A stretch of 64,000 nucleotides of DNA, from assembly GCA_947561585.1 (NCBI GenBank), contig CANNZV010002362.1, forward strand, positions 37,687 through 101,686, given 5' to 3'. Source of the stretch: Caprella mutica. Taxonomy: Eukaryota; Arthropoda; Malacostraca; Amphipoda; Caprellidae. Below are positions 23,469 to 35,500 of the stretch, in pieces. A program made the position numbers and the translations under genes. Under the pieces are notes generated by a model that had not been told where the DNA came from, made no database searches, and worked only from the letters and a program-made list of their open reading frames with translations. The first letter of the stretch is position 1. The number at the start of each line of letters is the position of its first letter.

Positions 23469-26023
23469 ATGTAAGTAAAATATCTAAATAATAAAAGTAT
23501 TTATCTGTCGATATACTTAATTTATAATTGTCAATACAATTATAGGGGAAAAATTTGAATCATAACAATTAAAAATGAATTAGTTATTAACCACAAAGCA
23601 TATTATTCAAGTAACAATCATTGCAATTGTTAAGATTTTCCGGATTCGATAAGCTGATTCCCGTACCCTATATGTTACTGCACCCTGATACGAACCATTG
23701 TTTCATTATCCATGTTTGGTAATGCTATTTGCAGTAGTTTAACTCATCAAAACTCATAAAAATTGTTACTGAATACTGACTTACATTTCGGAAGCACGTT
23801 GTGATATTTCTAATTTCATAATTACGCTTAATTAAATAAAATTAAATCCCACAGACCAAATTGCTTTTTTTTTGTTTCATATTCTCTACAATATAACTAA
23901 GTACAAGGTAACTATCTGAATTATTTTACAATTGCTGTACTCTGTCAATGTTTGTGTATATATATACACAAAATTGACAGAGGTTTTTGAGTAATAAGTA
24001 CACATTCATAACAAATTTATTGCTTTCTTGGCAATAGACAAAACAAATTCCATTTTTACCAATTTTAGCAGGTTCTATAATTGCAGTTTCTCGAATTTCT
24101 CAATAATTGATGAATGACATTACAGGTTGTTGTCACTACTATCGCTTCTTCTGGTAATTCTGAGTACTGCAAGAAGTAGTAAAGGAATTTTGTACTTGCA
24201 TCACAGTAAAACCATTAATACATACTGCAGTGGCAACTGCAACACCACTAAAGAACTGCTCTGCAACTTCTCAGATGCAATTAACTATACGGTGAGAATT
24301 AATAGCTAGTGAATCAACTTGTGAAAAGTTAGGGGAGAATATTAACTATAAAACGTAAAGCATTAATCCTCCCATTAAAATTCCTTTTTGTTTCTTCTAG
24401 GAGGTGCAAGTGCTTCCACATGCAAGGATTTGTGAAAGAGTGACAATAAGCAATGCTAAAAAAGTCCACCTCGTCAGAACTTCATTAGCAGAAAACATAA
24501 CGTTAGATCAAATTGGCTTAATAAGTACTAGTAAACAATCAATACCGACCGATTCTGAGGAAAAAGATTTGTTCCAAATTCTAACAATCAAGTCATCTAC
24601 CGTTGAAGATGTAGATTTTGGTAAATTAGAGCAACTATTTGTTAAAAATTCAAATGTATCGTCGATTAAAGGAACATTTGGAGAAGAAATGGATATCTTG
24701 AACAAGAGTCGTGTTGGTGTCTTATTAGCTGCAGTGGGAAAATCCAAAAGCAGTTTTATAAACTCATACATTGGAGAGATCAAGCAACTGAATTTGACTG
24801 AAGGAGGGGCATTTAACTGCGAGAATATGATCATCGGAAGTATTAGATCTTTGATTTATTCAGGAGGGACTAAAGAGGTGAGAATGTTTAATACGAATGT
24901 CACTACTATTCATGATGGATCTTTGGTGCTGGGCAGAAGCAAGAATTCCGATAAGTTTTTGATGGATGGCATACACTTTACAAGAATCCATAACAAAAGT
25001 ATAACAGTTAATGGTGAGCTGACAATTATCAACAGTAAAATTGACGAGACTGAGGAGAATGGAATAGTTCTCGCCGAAAAGGGAGCCTCACTATTATTGA
25101 GAGATGTGGTTATTAACAACAAAAATTTAACGATTAAATTAATATCAGAGAGCAATGATCCATTACGTCCACTGATGCTCTGTTTACATGATCAAAATGA
25201 CTTTTTTCTATATTTTTTAATTGCAATGGGAGTGGCAATCATTTTAATTCTTGTCTCAACAATCAGTTTAACATTATATTTATGCAAGAGAAATTCCAAC
25301 AAAAAAGACATAACAAATGTGAACGAAATGGAGACGGCTGATACGATTCCGAATGTCTACATCGATGAAAACACAAACCGTATCACTGGAAATGGAAAAA
25401 CTGATGCGGTTCTTGAATCTCCAACAACCATGAGTTTGATTGAAAATACATCTCCCTCAGCCGGATCAGTTGATCCAAATAACGATGGTCTGAAACAGAA
25501 CACCAGAAGTAATTCTCAGGTTTCAAATTTCCCTTTCGAGAAGCCAACCGGTAATATGACAGTTTCGATACCCGAAGAAAGTAACACTCACACGGATGAC
25601 GAGGATGAGTATGGGGACATGGAAGAATTCCAATCATACATGAATAAAGGAGGCAACCTAAATAAACAGGAACCTGAAAATACCTATTTCTCCTCCAAGT
25701 TGCAAAAGAACATCCCTATGATACCACTGCAGCCTCCTGCACCTCCAACTGCCCCACAATCACCACCAGATGATGAAGTAGATTATGATGATATTGTAGC
25801 CGATGATGAACTCATATACGATGACACCAATGAAATGTATCCAAATCCTTCTATCCTACACAGCGTGCCGGCTTTGCCTAAACCTGCAATTCCAAATTTC
25901 ATAGTCCCAAAACCGCTTTCAAATATCACCCCTCCTACTAGTAACGCTTTTTCACTCCCTCCAAACAGTCAGCCAGCAGTTCATAAGAGACCCCCTCCCC
26001 CACCACCCCCGAGAAAATTCTAG
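23469..26023 (+). CDS. Single-pass membrane protein with repetitive ectodomain and proline-rich tail
   Basis: Not recognised as a named family. Predicted 596 aa. The start codon is split: AT at 23469-23470 before GTAAGT, G at 24126 after ACAG, then exon 2 (24126-24291) and exon 3 (24401-26023), in phase. Residues 1-20 (LLSLLSLLLVILSTA) are a strong signal peptide. The ectodomain of about 300 aa has a CxxxC pair, about eight N-glycosylation sequons, and many short hydrophobic strands alternating with polar turns. That pattern suggests a beta-helix or similar repeat fold (inference). A transmembrane helix lies at about residues 323-350 (FLIAMGVAIILILVSTISL), followed by CKRNSNKK as stop-transfer. 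The cytoplasmic tail of about 240 aa has an acidic tyrosine cluster (DYDDIVADDELIYDD) and ends PPPPPPPRKF, a candidate SH3, EVH1 or profilin ligand. A surface receptor or adhesion role is plausible but unproven. Confidence 0.75.
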
Positions 26024-26257
26024 ATGAATGTTGACTTGATTTGTTAAATAGAAAGAATGCATTTAAAGTGTAACTATGAAGAGTCAATGTCAATTATATC
26101 TTAGGATTTTATCTATTATAAATGATTAGCATCTCCAAAAACAGTTGGAAACATCCAATAATTTTTATTGAATTAATTCGGCTACTCAATAGCTAAATTA
26201 TTTTCACATACTAAATTATAACTGCTTATAGCTATATAAATGAATGAGAAATTTATA

Positions 26258-26790
26258 CAGCAAAACCTTATAGTAGACCAGAGTTATGTTTTAGGCTAAC
26301 TTTGTAGTTGACCACCACAGTTTTAGGTATAGACTTGAAGGGGTGACTGATGATTCGATAGCTTTATTTGTTTCTTAAGATGACGTAACTAATAATTTTG
26401 AGAAAAAGGAACAATTAGAAACATTTATTTTGTTAAAATTTCAACGATTATAATACTTATTCAATTAATTAAACAATTACTTTAGGAAATTAGCTTAGTC
26501 ATCACTGTATCAATTTTTTTGTAATTCTTCACATCACTTTTAGCACACTCTCGGCTATGAATGAAATTTTCTCTAAGTTTTACCCCAAAACCGGCAAATT
26601 ATAAATAGAATACATTATTTGAAGAGATTTATGTCAAAGATAGTATTTTAATTATTTCTCTTTGTGATATTTACACTAGAATAACTGTCAAGTGACAAAA
26701 TTGTGTTTTGTTTCAATAGGAGGTCTTTTCCGGTACAGTTTAAAACTATCTTCGACTGATAAAAGGCTGGTCTATTACGAGTGTTCACTG
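26258..26790. mobile_element. pogo/Tc1-type MITE
   Basis: A 533-bp non-coding element with TA on both sides (26256-26257, 26791-26792). Left end CAGCAAAACCTTATAGTAGA; right end on the reverse strand CAGTGAACACTCGTAATAGA; both continue CCAG. The TIRs are imperfect but extend about 25 bp, with the TA duplication expected for this superfamily. Confidence 0.65.
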
Positions 26791-27506
26791 TATGTATATA
26801 TTTGTTTGCATTAAAAACAAAACCTAAAGAATATAATAGCTAGCTACTTAAGAATTAATTTAATATAATTATTTAAGTTACATAGTTTACTATTAATTAA
26901 AAGAAACTTGGATTATAATGCATCTGCAATTTATGTAAATATTCAAATTATTAAGGCATTTATTATTGTCTCATATAGCTCAATTATTTAAAATTAGAAT
27001 CTCAAATCAGATAATTTTAAAACAAGTCATTTGGTAAATGTTTTAAGAAAATTCAGTGATAATTAACGAGTGATAAAATAAATGTTGAACTAGATGATAG
27101 ATGTAACTAAATTTAATACTTACTTTTAAACTTTAAGAATTTTTTTAATTAAATTAATTTTACTGCATAGTCATTTTATATAATTTGAGAAGTCTGATTC
27201 AGAGTTGAATTAAAGATAGTACATTTTTATCAATTTCGACAGGTTTGTCATTTTTTGGGATGTAAATAAAAATCTATTATCTAGAAAAGTTTAAAAAGAC
27301 TTAATTGTTTATTTTTATTACCATATTAGATGCAATATATTCTTAGATGATACTAAATTTGGATCAATACACAGGATATGAATATTGTTGAAATCATTTG
27401 ACTTATAACTTCATCAGTACTTCACAGATTTACTGGATTTTAGATTTAAACGAAAGAGCATAGTTGTTTAACTATGTCTTTATATTGTATGGGCAGATTT
27501 CTTGAA

Positions 27507-28118
27507 ATTTAAAGGTCCTCTCCAGGTTCCGGAAAAAAAATGAGTTTATTACATAATATTATAGAACTAAGGTCTACGATCATTATTCTTCAAACTGCAT
27601 ACAATTCGATTCAGTATATACTTTATAATTTGTTTTTAATTTTTTAATACTCTGTGAGCTGTTAACAATTGGGCGAATCACTAATCTGATGCTCAAGAAG
27701 TAGATTGTGACTCTTTGTTTTGATTACTAATTTGAATTTTATAAACAAACCATGCGTTTTCGGCCTTTATTTAAATTATATTGGATATTAATTGTTTCCT
27801 AAAGTATATAAACGTTTCTATTATAAGTTCATTTAATTTTATACCTTTACGAATATTAAATAGATTTATTAAACCTAATACCTAGTTCACAACCAAAACA
27901 AATGGTGTAGCTACATTCTTTTTCTTCAGGTGAAAATTTCTTAAATTAGCAAGTCGAATGTAAAATACGTTTTGTATAGTTTTGATTATAAAAATCTTTA
28001 AAAGCATACAAAATTAAAAATATGCTACCAAATTCAATGCAGTTTGCAGCAAAATGATAAGAAACATTAGCCTCGCTGAATAAAGCAATAAAAATATTTG
28101 CTTGGAGGGGACCTTCAA
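27507..28118. mobile_element. Possible inverted-repeat element
   Basis: TTTAAAGGTCCTCTCCAGG near 27507 is matched in inverse near 28095-28118 (CTTGGAGGGGACCTTCAA). About 20 bp of TIR over 0.6 kb of non-coding AT-rich sequence. No clear target-site duplication was found, so this is a weak call. Confidence 0.35.
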
Positions 28119-28515
28119 CTTTTTTTTCACAAATGAACTTTTTGTGATCTAGATATTGAGACTATCAATAATTTAAAGTAAAATATACCAATATCTCATA
28201 TTTTGCCTACACAAAGTGACATACTTTATAAAAGTTTACTGTCCCTTTATGTAGCTCTCAATATGTACTAAAGAAGAAAATTAGGATAGGAAGGATCCAA
28301 ATAAAATAAAATTATTAGGGAACAATCAATTTCTTTGATATATGTAAATTGATTCAGTGTGCAGATCAAAATTGAACTATAAGATGAAAGAAAAAAGAGA
28401 TTCAGAAGACGATTGAATATATAACGTTCACACAATAACTTTTTTAAATTGATAACAATAATAATATCAAACATTATTCATAGTTAAGAGAATACTTGAG
28501 GACAGTTTTAAATTA

Positions 28516-29266
28516 CAGGCAGGCCTCGCTTTAAGTACACCTCGCTTTAACAAAAAGGGTACTTATTTCGAGTCATGTTTCGAAATAAGAACCGTTCTTA
28601 GATATAGAAAACGGAGACAATTTGGTGCTTATTTCACGGTAACTAAAGAAAAACATCAAAATAATAATCCAGATAAGGTTATTAGAAGCAATTGGTTTAG
28701 AAATTCAACATGTCCAATTTTAGGGTAAGTTCTGTGTTCTCGCACGGTTCCATATTCTCGAACACGTAAAAATCTTTATATAATAATCATTATTTAACTT
28801 GTATTTCAATTGGTATCCATGATACCAATTAGAATAGAAGTTAAATAATAATTATATTTTTTTTCTGACGTGTCCGAAATTGTAGAACCAACCAATAACT
28901 TGGAACTTAGTACTCTACTGTCAAAAATATTTCATAGAGCATAAAATTGCTATTTGTTAAATGTAGCACAATAATTATAGAAGTCTAAGTATCTATTATT
29001 TACTCACCTATACTGAGTGAGAGTTAAGCTATGGATGGATTTTAAAACATTTAATAAATGAACGACTTTAAACTTTTTCATCACAGTCACAAACACAATG
29101 AAAGACTGTATATTATTAATATGCTTATATATGTAGTACTCGATTACTCTAAAAAGAAATCTTCTTTCTATAACTCATAGAAAATGATATATTTAATCAA
29201 GGAGTGACAATTATAAATTTCTACTAAGCTGAGTTGTGATTTGGTAACTAAAGCGGGGGATGCCTG
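28516..29266. mobile_element. CAGGCAGGCC-ended DNA element, complete copy
   Basis: A 751-bp element with TIRs CAGGCAGGCCTCGCTTTAAG (left) and CAGGCATCCCCCGCTTTAGT (right, reverse strand). The internal block with TAGAAAACGGAGACAATTTG and TTTCACGGTAACTA recurs at 5600-5700 (inverted) and 40550-40620, which shows a multi-copy family. No coding frame. Flanks are TTA and TGA, so the target duplication is unclear; the CAGG termini suggest a pogo/Tc1-related type. Confidence 0.65.
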
Positions 29267-29387
29267 TGACTGATTATTTTGTAGTTACACACAGCTTAAA
29301 ATTCTGAAATTCTGGTAAATGTTCATTCGAAGTTTGTCCGAATAGTACCCTTAGAAACGGCATTGAGATGCTCCAGTAAAGGTAAGT

Positions 29388-29537
29388 TTATTCGACAGGC
29401 AAGTGACTCCAGTGAATTGGCTCCTTGCCCTCTTTTTTCAGCAACTCATTGCACTGGGAAAAGTGTTTGGATCCAAAGAAACCTCTGCTGGCTGAGAGTG
29501 GAGAGGGATGAACTGAAGACAAGAGGTGGTGAGAGGC
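29388..29537 (-). CDS. UNG exon 11 (C-terminal exon)
   Basis: Encodes the last 49 aa, from [15 protein letters not shown] to the stop. It carries the HPSPLS catalytic histidine loop and the [12 protein letters not shown]-intercalation segment of family-1 uracil glycosylases. The acceptor is TTTGCAG. AATAAA overlaps the stop codon (GAATAAAC on the minus strand), so the nearest poly-A hexamer is part of the reading frame's end. The plus-strand frame seen here is only its shadow. Confidence 0.94.
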   Translation of the reverse strand, partial: ASHHLLSSVHPSPLSASRGFFGSKHFSQCNELLKKEGKEPIHWSHLPVE

Positions 29538-32500
29538 CTGCAAAGTCACGACACCATCAGGAGGTTAAACATCTTAGAGCTTTCTCTTATCTATTAATGT
29601 TACCTAGTCAACTACTATGATGCTAAACCTATTAGAAGCAGTAGCTAACTGTTGTAGAAAGTGGAGATAACTCGAACTGATCTGTTGTAGGTAGTGAAAA
29701 ACGTGAACTGAACTGTTGTAGGTAGTGAAAAACGTGAACTGAACTGTTGTAGGTAGTGAAAAACGTGAACTGAACTGTTGTAGGTAGTGAAAAACGTGAA
29801 CTGAACTGTTGTAGGTAGTGAAAAACGTGAACTGAACTGTTGTAGGTAGTGAAAAACTTGAACTGAACTGTTGTAGGTAGTGAAAAACTTGAACTGAACT
29901 GTTGTAGGTAGTGAAAAACTTGAACTGAACTGTTGTAGGTAGTGAAAAACTTGAACTGAACTGTTGTAGGTAGTGAAAAACGTGAACTGAACTGTTGTAG
30001 GTAGTGAAAAACGTGAACTGAACTGTTGTAGGTAGTGAAAAACTTGAACTGAACTGTTGTAGGTAGTGAAAAACTTGAACTGAACTGTTGTAGGTAGTGA
30101 AAAACTTGAACTGAACTGTTGTAGGTAGTGAAAAACTTGAACTGAACTGTTGTAGGTAGTGAAAAACTTGAACTGAACTGTTGTAGGTAGTGAAAAACTT
30201 GAACTGAACTGTTGTAGGTAGTGAAAAACGTGAACTGATCTGTTGTAGGTAGTGAAAAACGTGAACTGAACTGTTGTAGGTAGTGAAAAACGTGAACTGA
30301 ACTGTTGTAGGTAGTGAAAAACTTGAACTGAACTGTTGTAGGTAGTGAAAAACTTGAACTGAACTGTTGTAGGTAGTGAAAAACTTGAACTGAACTATTG
30401 TAGGTAGTGAAAAACGTGAACTGAACTGTTGTAGGTAGTGAAAAACTTGAACTGAACTGTTGTAGGTAGTGAAAAACTCGAACTGAACTGTTGTAGGTAG
30501 TGAAAAACTCGAACTGAACTGTTGTAGGTAGTGAAAAACTTGAACTGAACTGTTGTAGGTAGTGAAAAACTTGAACTGAACTGTTGTAGGTAGTGAAAAA
30601 CGTGAACTGAACTGTTGTAGGTAGTGAAAAACTTGAACTGAACTGTTGTAGGTAGTGAAAAACTCGAACTGAACTGTTGTAGGTAGTGAAAAACTCGAAC
30701 TGAACTGTTGTAGGTAGTGAAAAACTTGAACTGAACTGTTGTAGGTAGTGAAAAACTCGAACTGAACTGTTGTAGGTAGTGAAAAACTTGAACTGAACTA
30801 TTGTAGGTAGTGAAAAACTCGAACTTAACTGTTGTAGGTAGTGAAAAACTTGAACTGAACTGTTGTAGGTAGTGAAAAACTCGAACTTAACTGTTGTAGG
30901 TAGTGAAAAACTTGAACTGAACTGTTGTAGGTAGTGAAAAACTCGAACTTGACTGTTGTAGGTAGTGAAAAACTTGAACTGAACTATTGTAGGTAGTGAA
31001 AAACTTGAACTTAACTGTTGTAGGTAGTGAAAAACTTGAACTGAACTGTTGTAAGTAGTGAAAAACTCGAACTTAACTGTTGTAGGAGGTGAAAAACTTG
31101 AACTTAACTGTTGTAGGAGGTGAAAAACTTGAACTTAACTGTTGTAGGAAGTGAAAAACTCGAACTTAACTGTTGTAGGAAGTGAAAAACTTGAACTTAA
31201 CTGTTGTAGGAAATGAAAAACTTGAACTTAACTGTTGTAGGAAGTGAAAAACTTGAACTGAACTGTTGTGAGTAATGAAAAAAACTTGAACTCAACTGTT
31301 GTGAGTAGTGAAAAAAACTTGAACTCAACTGTTGTGAGTAGTGAAAGAAACTGGACTCTCCACTTGTAATGCCACAGAATAACTGAAATTATTATTAGTT
31401 CCTTCAATTTGAAGATTTCAAATTATTGATGTAAATCAATTCCTCATCATAAATGTGTGAAGTTAGAATTAGGGTTGATTTTTCATTGGGAGAACAGTTG
31501 AGTATGAATTTTCTCAGCTACAATTATTCAAATGATAAAAAGAGTTACCGCAGTCGCAATCATATAATTATTTCTCATTGGTGTTTAAAGGTATGAAATT
31601 TACCATACAATTTTCGCTTAAATATTGGAACTAGAGTTAATGTCAGTATCTTTGTTTGTCTCTAATAGTTTGAGTTAGTAGCTATTACGTCTAGTAGTAG
31701 TGCTGCTACTGTAAACTTGTAGCTAAACACTAGGTTTAGAAATTTTTAGTTTTGATATCTCGTTTGCTGCTTCAGTTTCATACAGATCATTATTAAATTA
31801 GTTTCGGTAAGGATTAAATTGTAGAATGGTTAAATATTAAATAATTTTGAAATACTTAGTTACCGTTTAAATTTAATGTTTATTTTTTGTATAGCCATCA
31901 GCTAAATTTTCTTACGCTTAGTTTAATTTTTCTGATTTTAATAAAATGGTCCGTGTTTTCAGATTTAGTTGTTTAATGACTATTAAATTGCTTAAATTCC
32001 TTTTCAAGTTAGCTAATTAAGTTTTACATGGAGTGGATATATTTAAAGAAATGCATAGAAAAATTAAAGAAACAAATTAGAGCATCATATCAATATAATA
32101 CCGTGCGTATCATAGCTACATTTTTCATTTTTTCCCATTTAATTACTGAAAGTGTGACACGAAATATATTAATGAATGTATATATTTATATATTCACATC
32201 GGTCTTTAGCTATTATATAAAAAATTGTTAAACCTTTCGTTTAGTGTTAGCGAATAGCTTAATTTGTTGTTTTTCATTCACATTAGATTTTTTAAAACAA
32301 AAATAAATAACTATTTGTAGTTACTCGCTTCAATTTATACAATTAAAAAATATGTAACATTTTCCCTTTAATAAAAAACAATTAAGTGAATTGTGTGCTT
32401 TATAACCTGCAATTAAAATAGGGGAAAGAGAATTCAAATTTCAAAGTAGCTAGCTAAATACTACAGTGAAAATCTCTAACAAAGGGTAGCTATATCAAAA

Positions 32501-35500
32501 ATATTATAGGCTATTCAAGTTTATAACTGAATCTGTTTAAAAAATCCATATTATGTGAAACTATATTTAGATTCTGTTAGTGTGGCTTCACTTAAATAAT
32601 TTTTAATGAAGAAAATTCACCAATTTTAATCAAACATTTTCTACACAAAATCAGGAAAAAATGTTAACCCTTTATATTTCAACAAACAGGTTTCCATACT
32701 TCGTTTCAGTGACTAATTATTATCACTAATCACTATAACGATAAAGGGTTAAGATGACTGCAAATCAAATGTTTGTAATTTTCAATATAAATTTCTCACA
32801 TTGATAATTTATGCATGGAAGAGGAAAATGAGCTGCTTATAGTCTACCTAACACAAAATCTAAGATCTCGTAATTGAAGAGAATAACCCCAGCGCTATCC
32901 TCTAAAACTGCAAGTAGCGTTAAGAAAAATTATAAACATCCAATTTACAACAGTTCAGGGCCCAAGGTACGCCTCTCACCACAGGAAGTTTCAGGACTGA
33001 GTCCCTTGGTGCGAACATTAGTGGAACAAATTAGCCTGACTATGAGCACTAGTGGAAGAGATTAGCCTGACTATGAGCACTAGTGGAAGAGATTAGCCTG
33101 ACTATGAGCACTAGTGGAAGAGATTAGCCTGACTATGAGCACTAGTGGAAGAGATTAGCCTGACTATGAGCACTAGTGGAAGAGATTAGCCTGACTATGA
33201 GCACTAGTGGAAGAGATTAGCCTGACTATGAGCACTAGTAGAAGAGATTAGCCTGACTATGAGCACTAGTGGAAGAGATTAGCCTGACTATGAGCACTAG
33301 TGGAAGAGATTAGCCTGACTATGAGCACTAGTGGAAGAGATTAGCCTGACTATGAGCACTAGTGGAAGAGATTAGCCTGACTATGAGCACTAGTGGAAGA
33401 GATTAGCCTGACTATGAGCACTAGTGGAAGAGATTAGCCTGACTATGAGCACTAGTGGAAGAGATTAGCCTGACTATGAGCACTAGTGGAAGAGATTAGC
33501 CTGACTATGAGCACTAGTGGAAGAGATTAGCCTGACTATGAGCACTAGTGGAAGAGATTAGCCTGACTATGAGCACTAGTGGAAGAGATTAGCCTGACTA
33601 TGAGCACTAGTGGAAGAGATTAGCCTGACTATGAGCACTAGTGGAAGAGATTAGCTTGACTATGAGCACTAGTGGAAGAGATTAGCTTGACTATGAGCAC
33701 TAGTGGAAGAGATTAGCCTGACTATGAGCACTAGTGGAAGAGATTAGCTTGACTATGAGCACTAGTGGAAGAGATTAGCCTGACTATGAGCACTAGTGGA
33801 AGAGATTAGCTTGACTATGAGCACTAGTGGAAGAGATTAGCCTGACTATGAGCACTAGTGGAAGAGATTAGCCTGACTATGAGCACTAGTGGAAGAGATT
33901 AGCCTGACTATGAGCACTAGTGGAAGAGATTAGCCTGACTATGAGCACTAGTGGAAGAGATTAGCTTGACTATGAGCACTAGTGGAAGAGATTAGCTTGA
34001 CTATGAGCACTAGTGGAAGAGATTAGCCTGACTATGAGCACTAGTGGAAGAGATTAGCCTGACTATGAGCACTAGTGGAAGAGATTAGCTTGACTATGAG
34101 CACTAGTGGAAGAGATTAGCTTGACTATGAGCACTAGTGGAAGAGATTAGCTTGACTATGAGCACTAGTGGAAGAGATTAGCTTGACTATGAGCACTAGT
34201 GGAAGAGATTAGCTTGACTATGAGCACTAGTGGAAGAGATTAGCTTGACTATGAGCACTAGTGGAAGAGATTAGCTTGACTATGAGCACTAGTGGAAGAG
34301 ATTAGAAGATATTTATATTTAGTGGAACTAAACAGTCCACACATGTTCCGTATTTTCAAATTTAGTTATTTATTGATTAACGACTATTGAATTGCTTAAA
34401 AGAAAAAAAATCTTTTTTCTTTTGTTCATCTAAGAGACTAACCTTATCCTTTATGTCTGCACATTTCTTTTGCGCATAAGCACCCCAAAGGAAGAAGACA
34501 ACCCCCTTGTTGTTCTCTGCCACAGTTCTGATGACTGCAGTCGTGAACTTCTCCCAGCCCTGATCTTTGTGGGAGTTGGCATTGCCTGACCTCACAGTTA
34601 GCACAGCGTTAAGTAGCAGTACGCCTGCAAAAGAGAAGGGACATTAGAGGAAGTCAAGCTCAATACATGATTGTTTGTAAGGATCACATCTCACATAACT
34701 TCATTAGTGTTTCACAGCTATGCCTTTAACTTGTCTAGGCAGATTTTTATATTTAAAAATTTTTCATGAAAATTTGACTTTCAGTAGCTATTAGAGAGAT
34801 ACAATTGAAATATACTTACGCCTCAGCATATCTTGGGGGTATAAACCCTCTTGGAGATTCCACTTATTTAATTAAATTCCAATTACCTAATTAAATGAAT
34901 AGCCACATTTATCAATAAGAAATTTCTAATTATCAGATTGGTTCAAGGTCTATGTATGTTAATGCCCACTTCCAGACTACTGCATGTCCCACAATTGTGA
35001 CATTCACTTACCGTTTAACCACTCAAGGAGACCTCAATTTTAAATGACTCGATATAGTTACCGGATAACGTGTTAAAATATTAGAGATCAAAACAATCTA
35101 TAAGTGTCTTCTAAACTAATTTTTTCACTTACTACCAGGCGGTGACAACGTTTATGGATACAGAAAAAATATAGCAGGAACGTGACGAAAAAAAGGAAAG
35201 AAGCACCGACGAATACACTCACGGATTAGAAGGAAATGAAAAGAGGTGATAGTAAATGAAGCCTCCAAACCCACTCAGCACAAAAATCTAAGCACTCGTA
35301 GGTGAAGAGCATAACCCGAGCTCCATCCTCTAAAACTGCAAGTAGCTAGTGTTAAAAAATCATAAACATGAGAAGATAATCAAAAATCCAAATTACAGCA
35401 ATCAGGACTTAAGAGAAATTTAATTTTCAAGGCTGCCAGTCTTGTCTTTTCCTTTTACCACAGACAACTTAAGGATAGACTGGATAAATAAAGTCAAGCA

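Noticed and set aside
24508..25637. Minus-strand open frames under the membrane-protein gene
   Set aside because: The plus-strand frame is much longer, has a signal peptide, transmembrane helix and splice borders; the others are shadows.
29363..29620. Plus-strand 85-codon open frame
   Set aside because: It is the opposite strand of UNG exon 11, whose protein is clearly recognisable on the minus strand.
29646..34305. CRISPR-like arrays
   Set aside because: Units are directly contiguous with no spacers, and the genome is eukaryotic.
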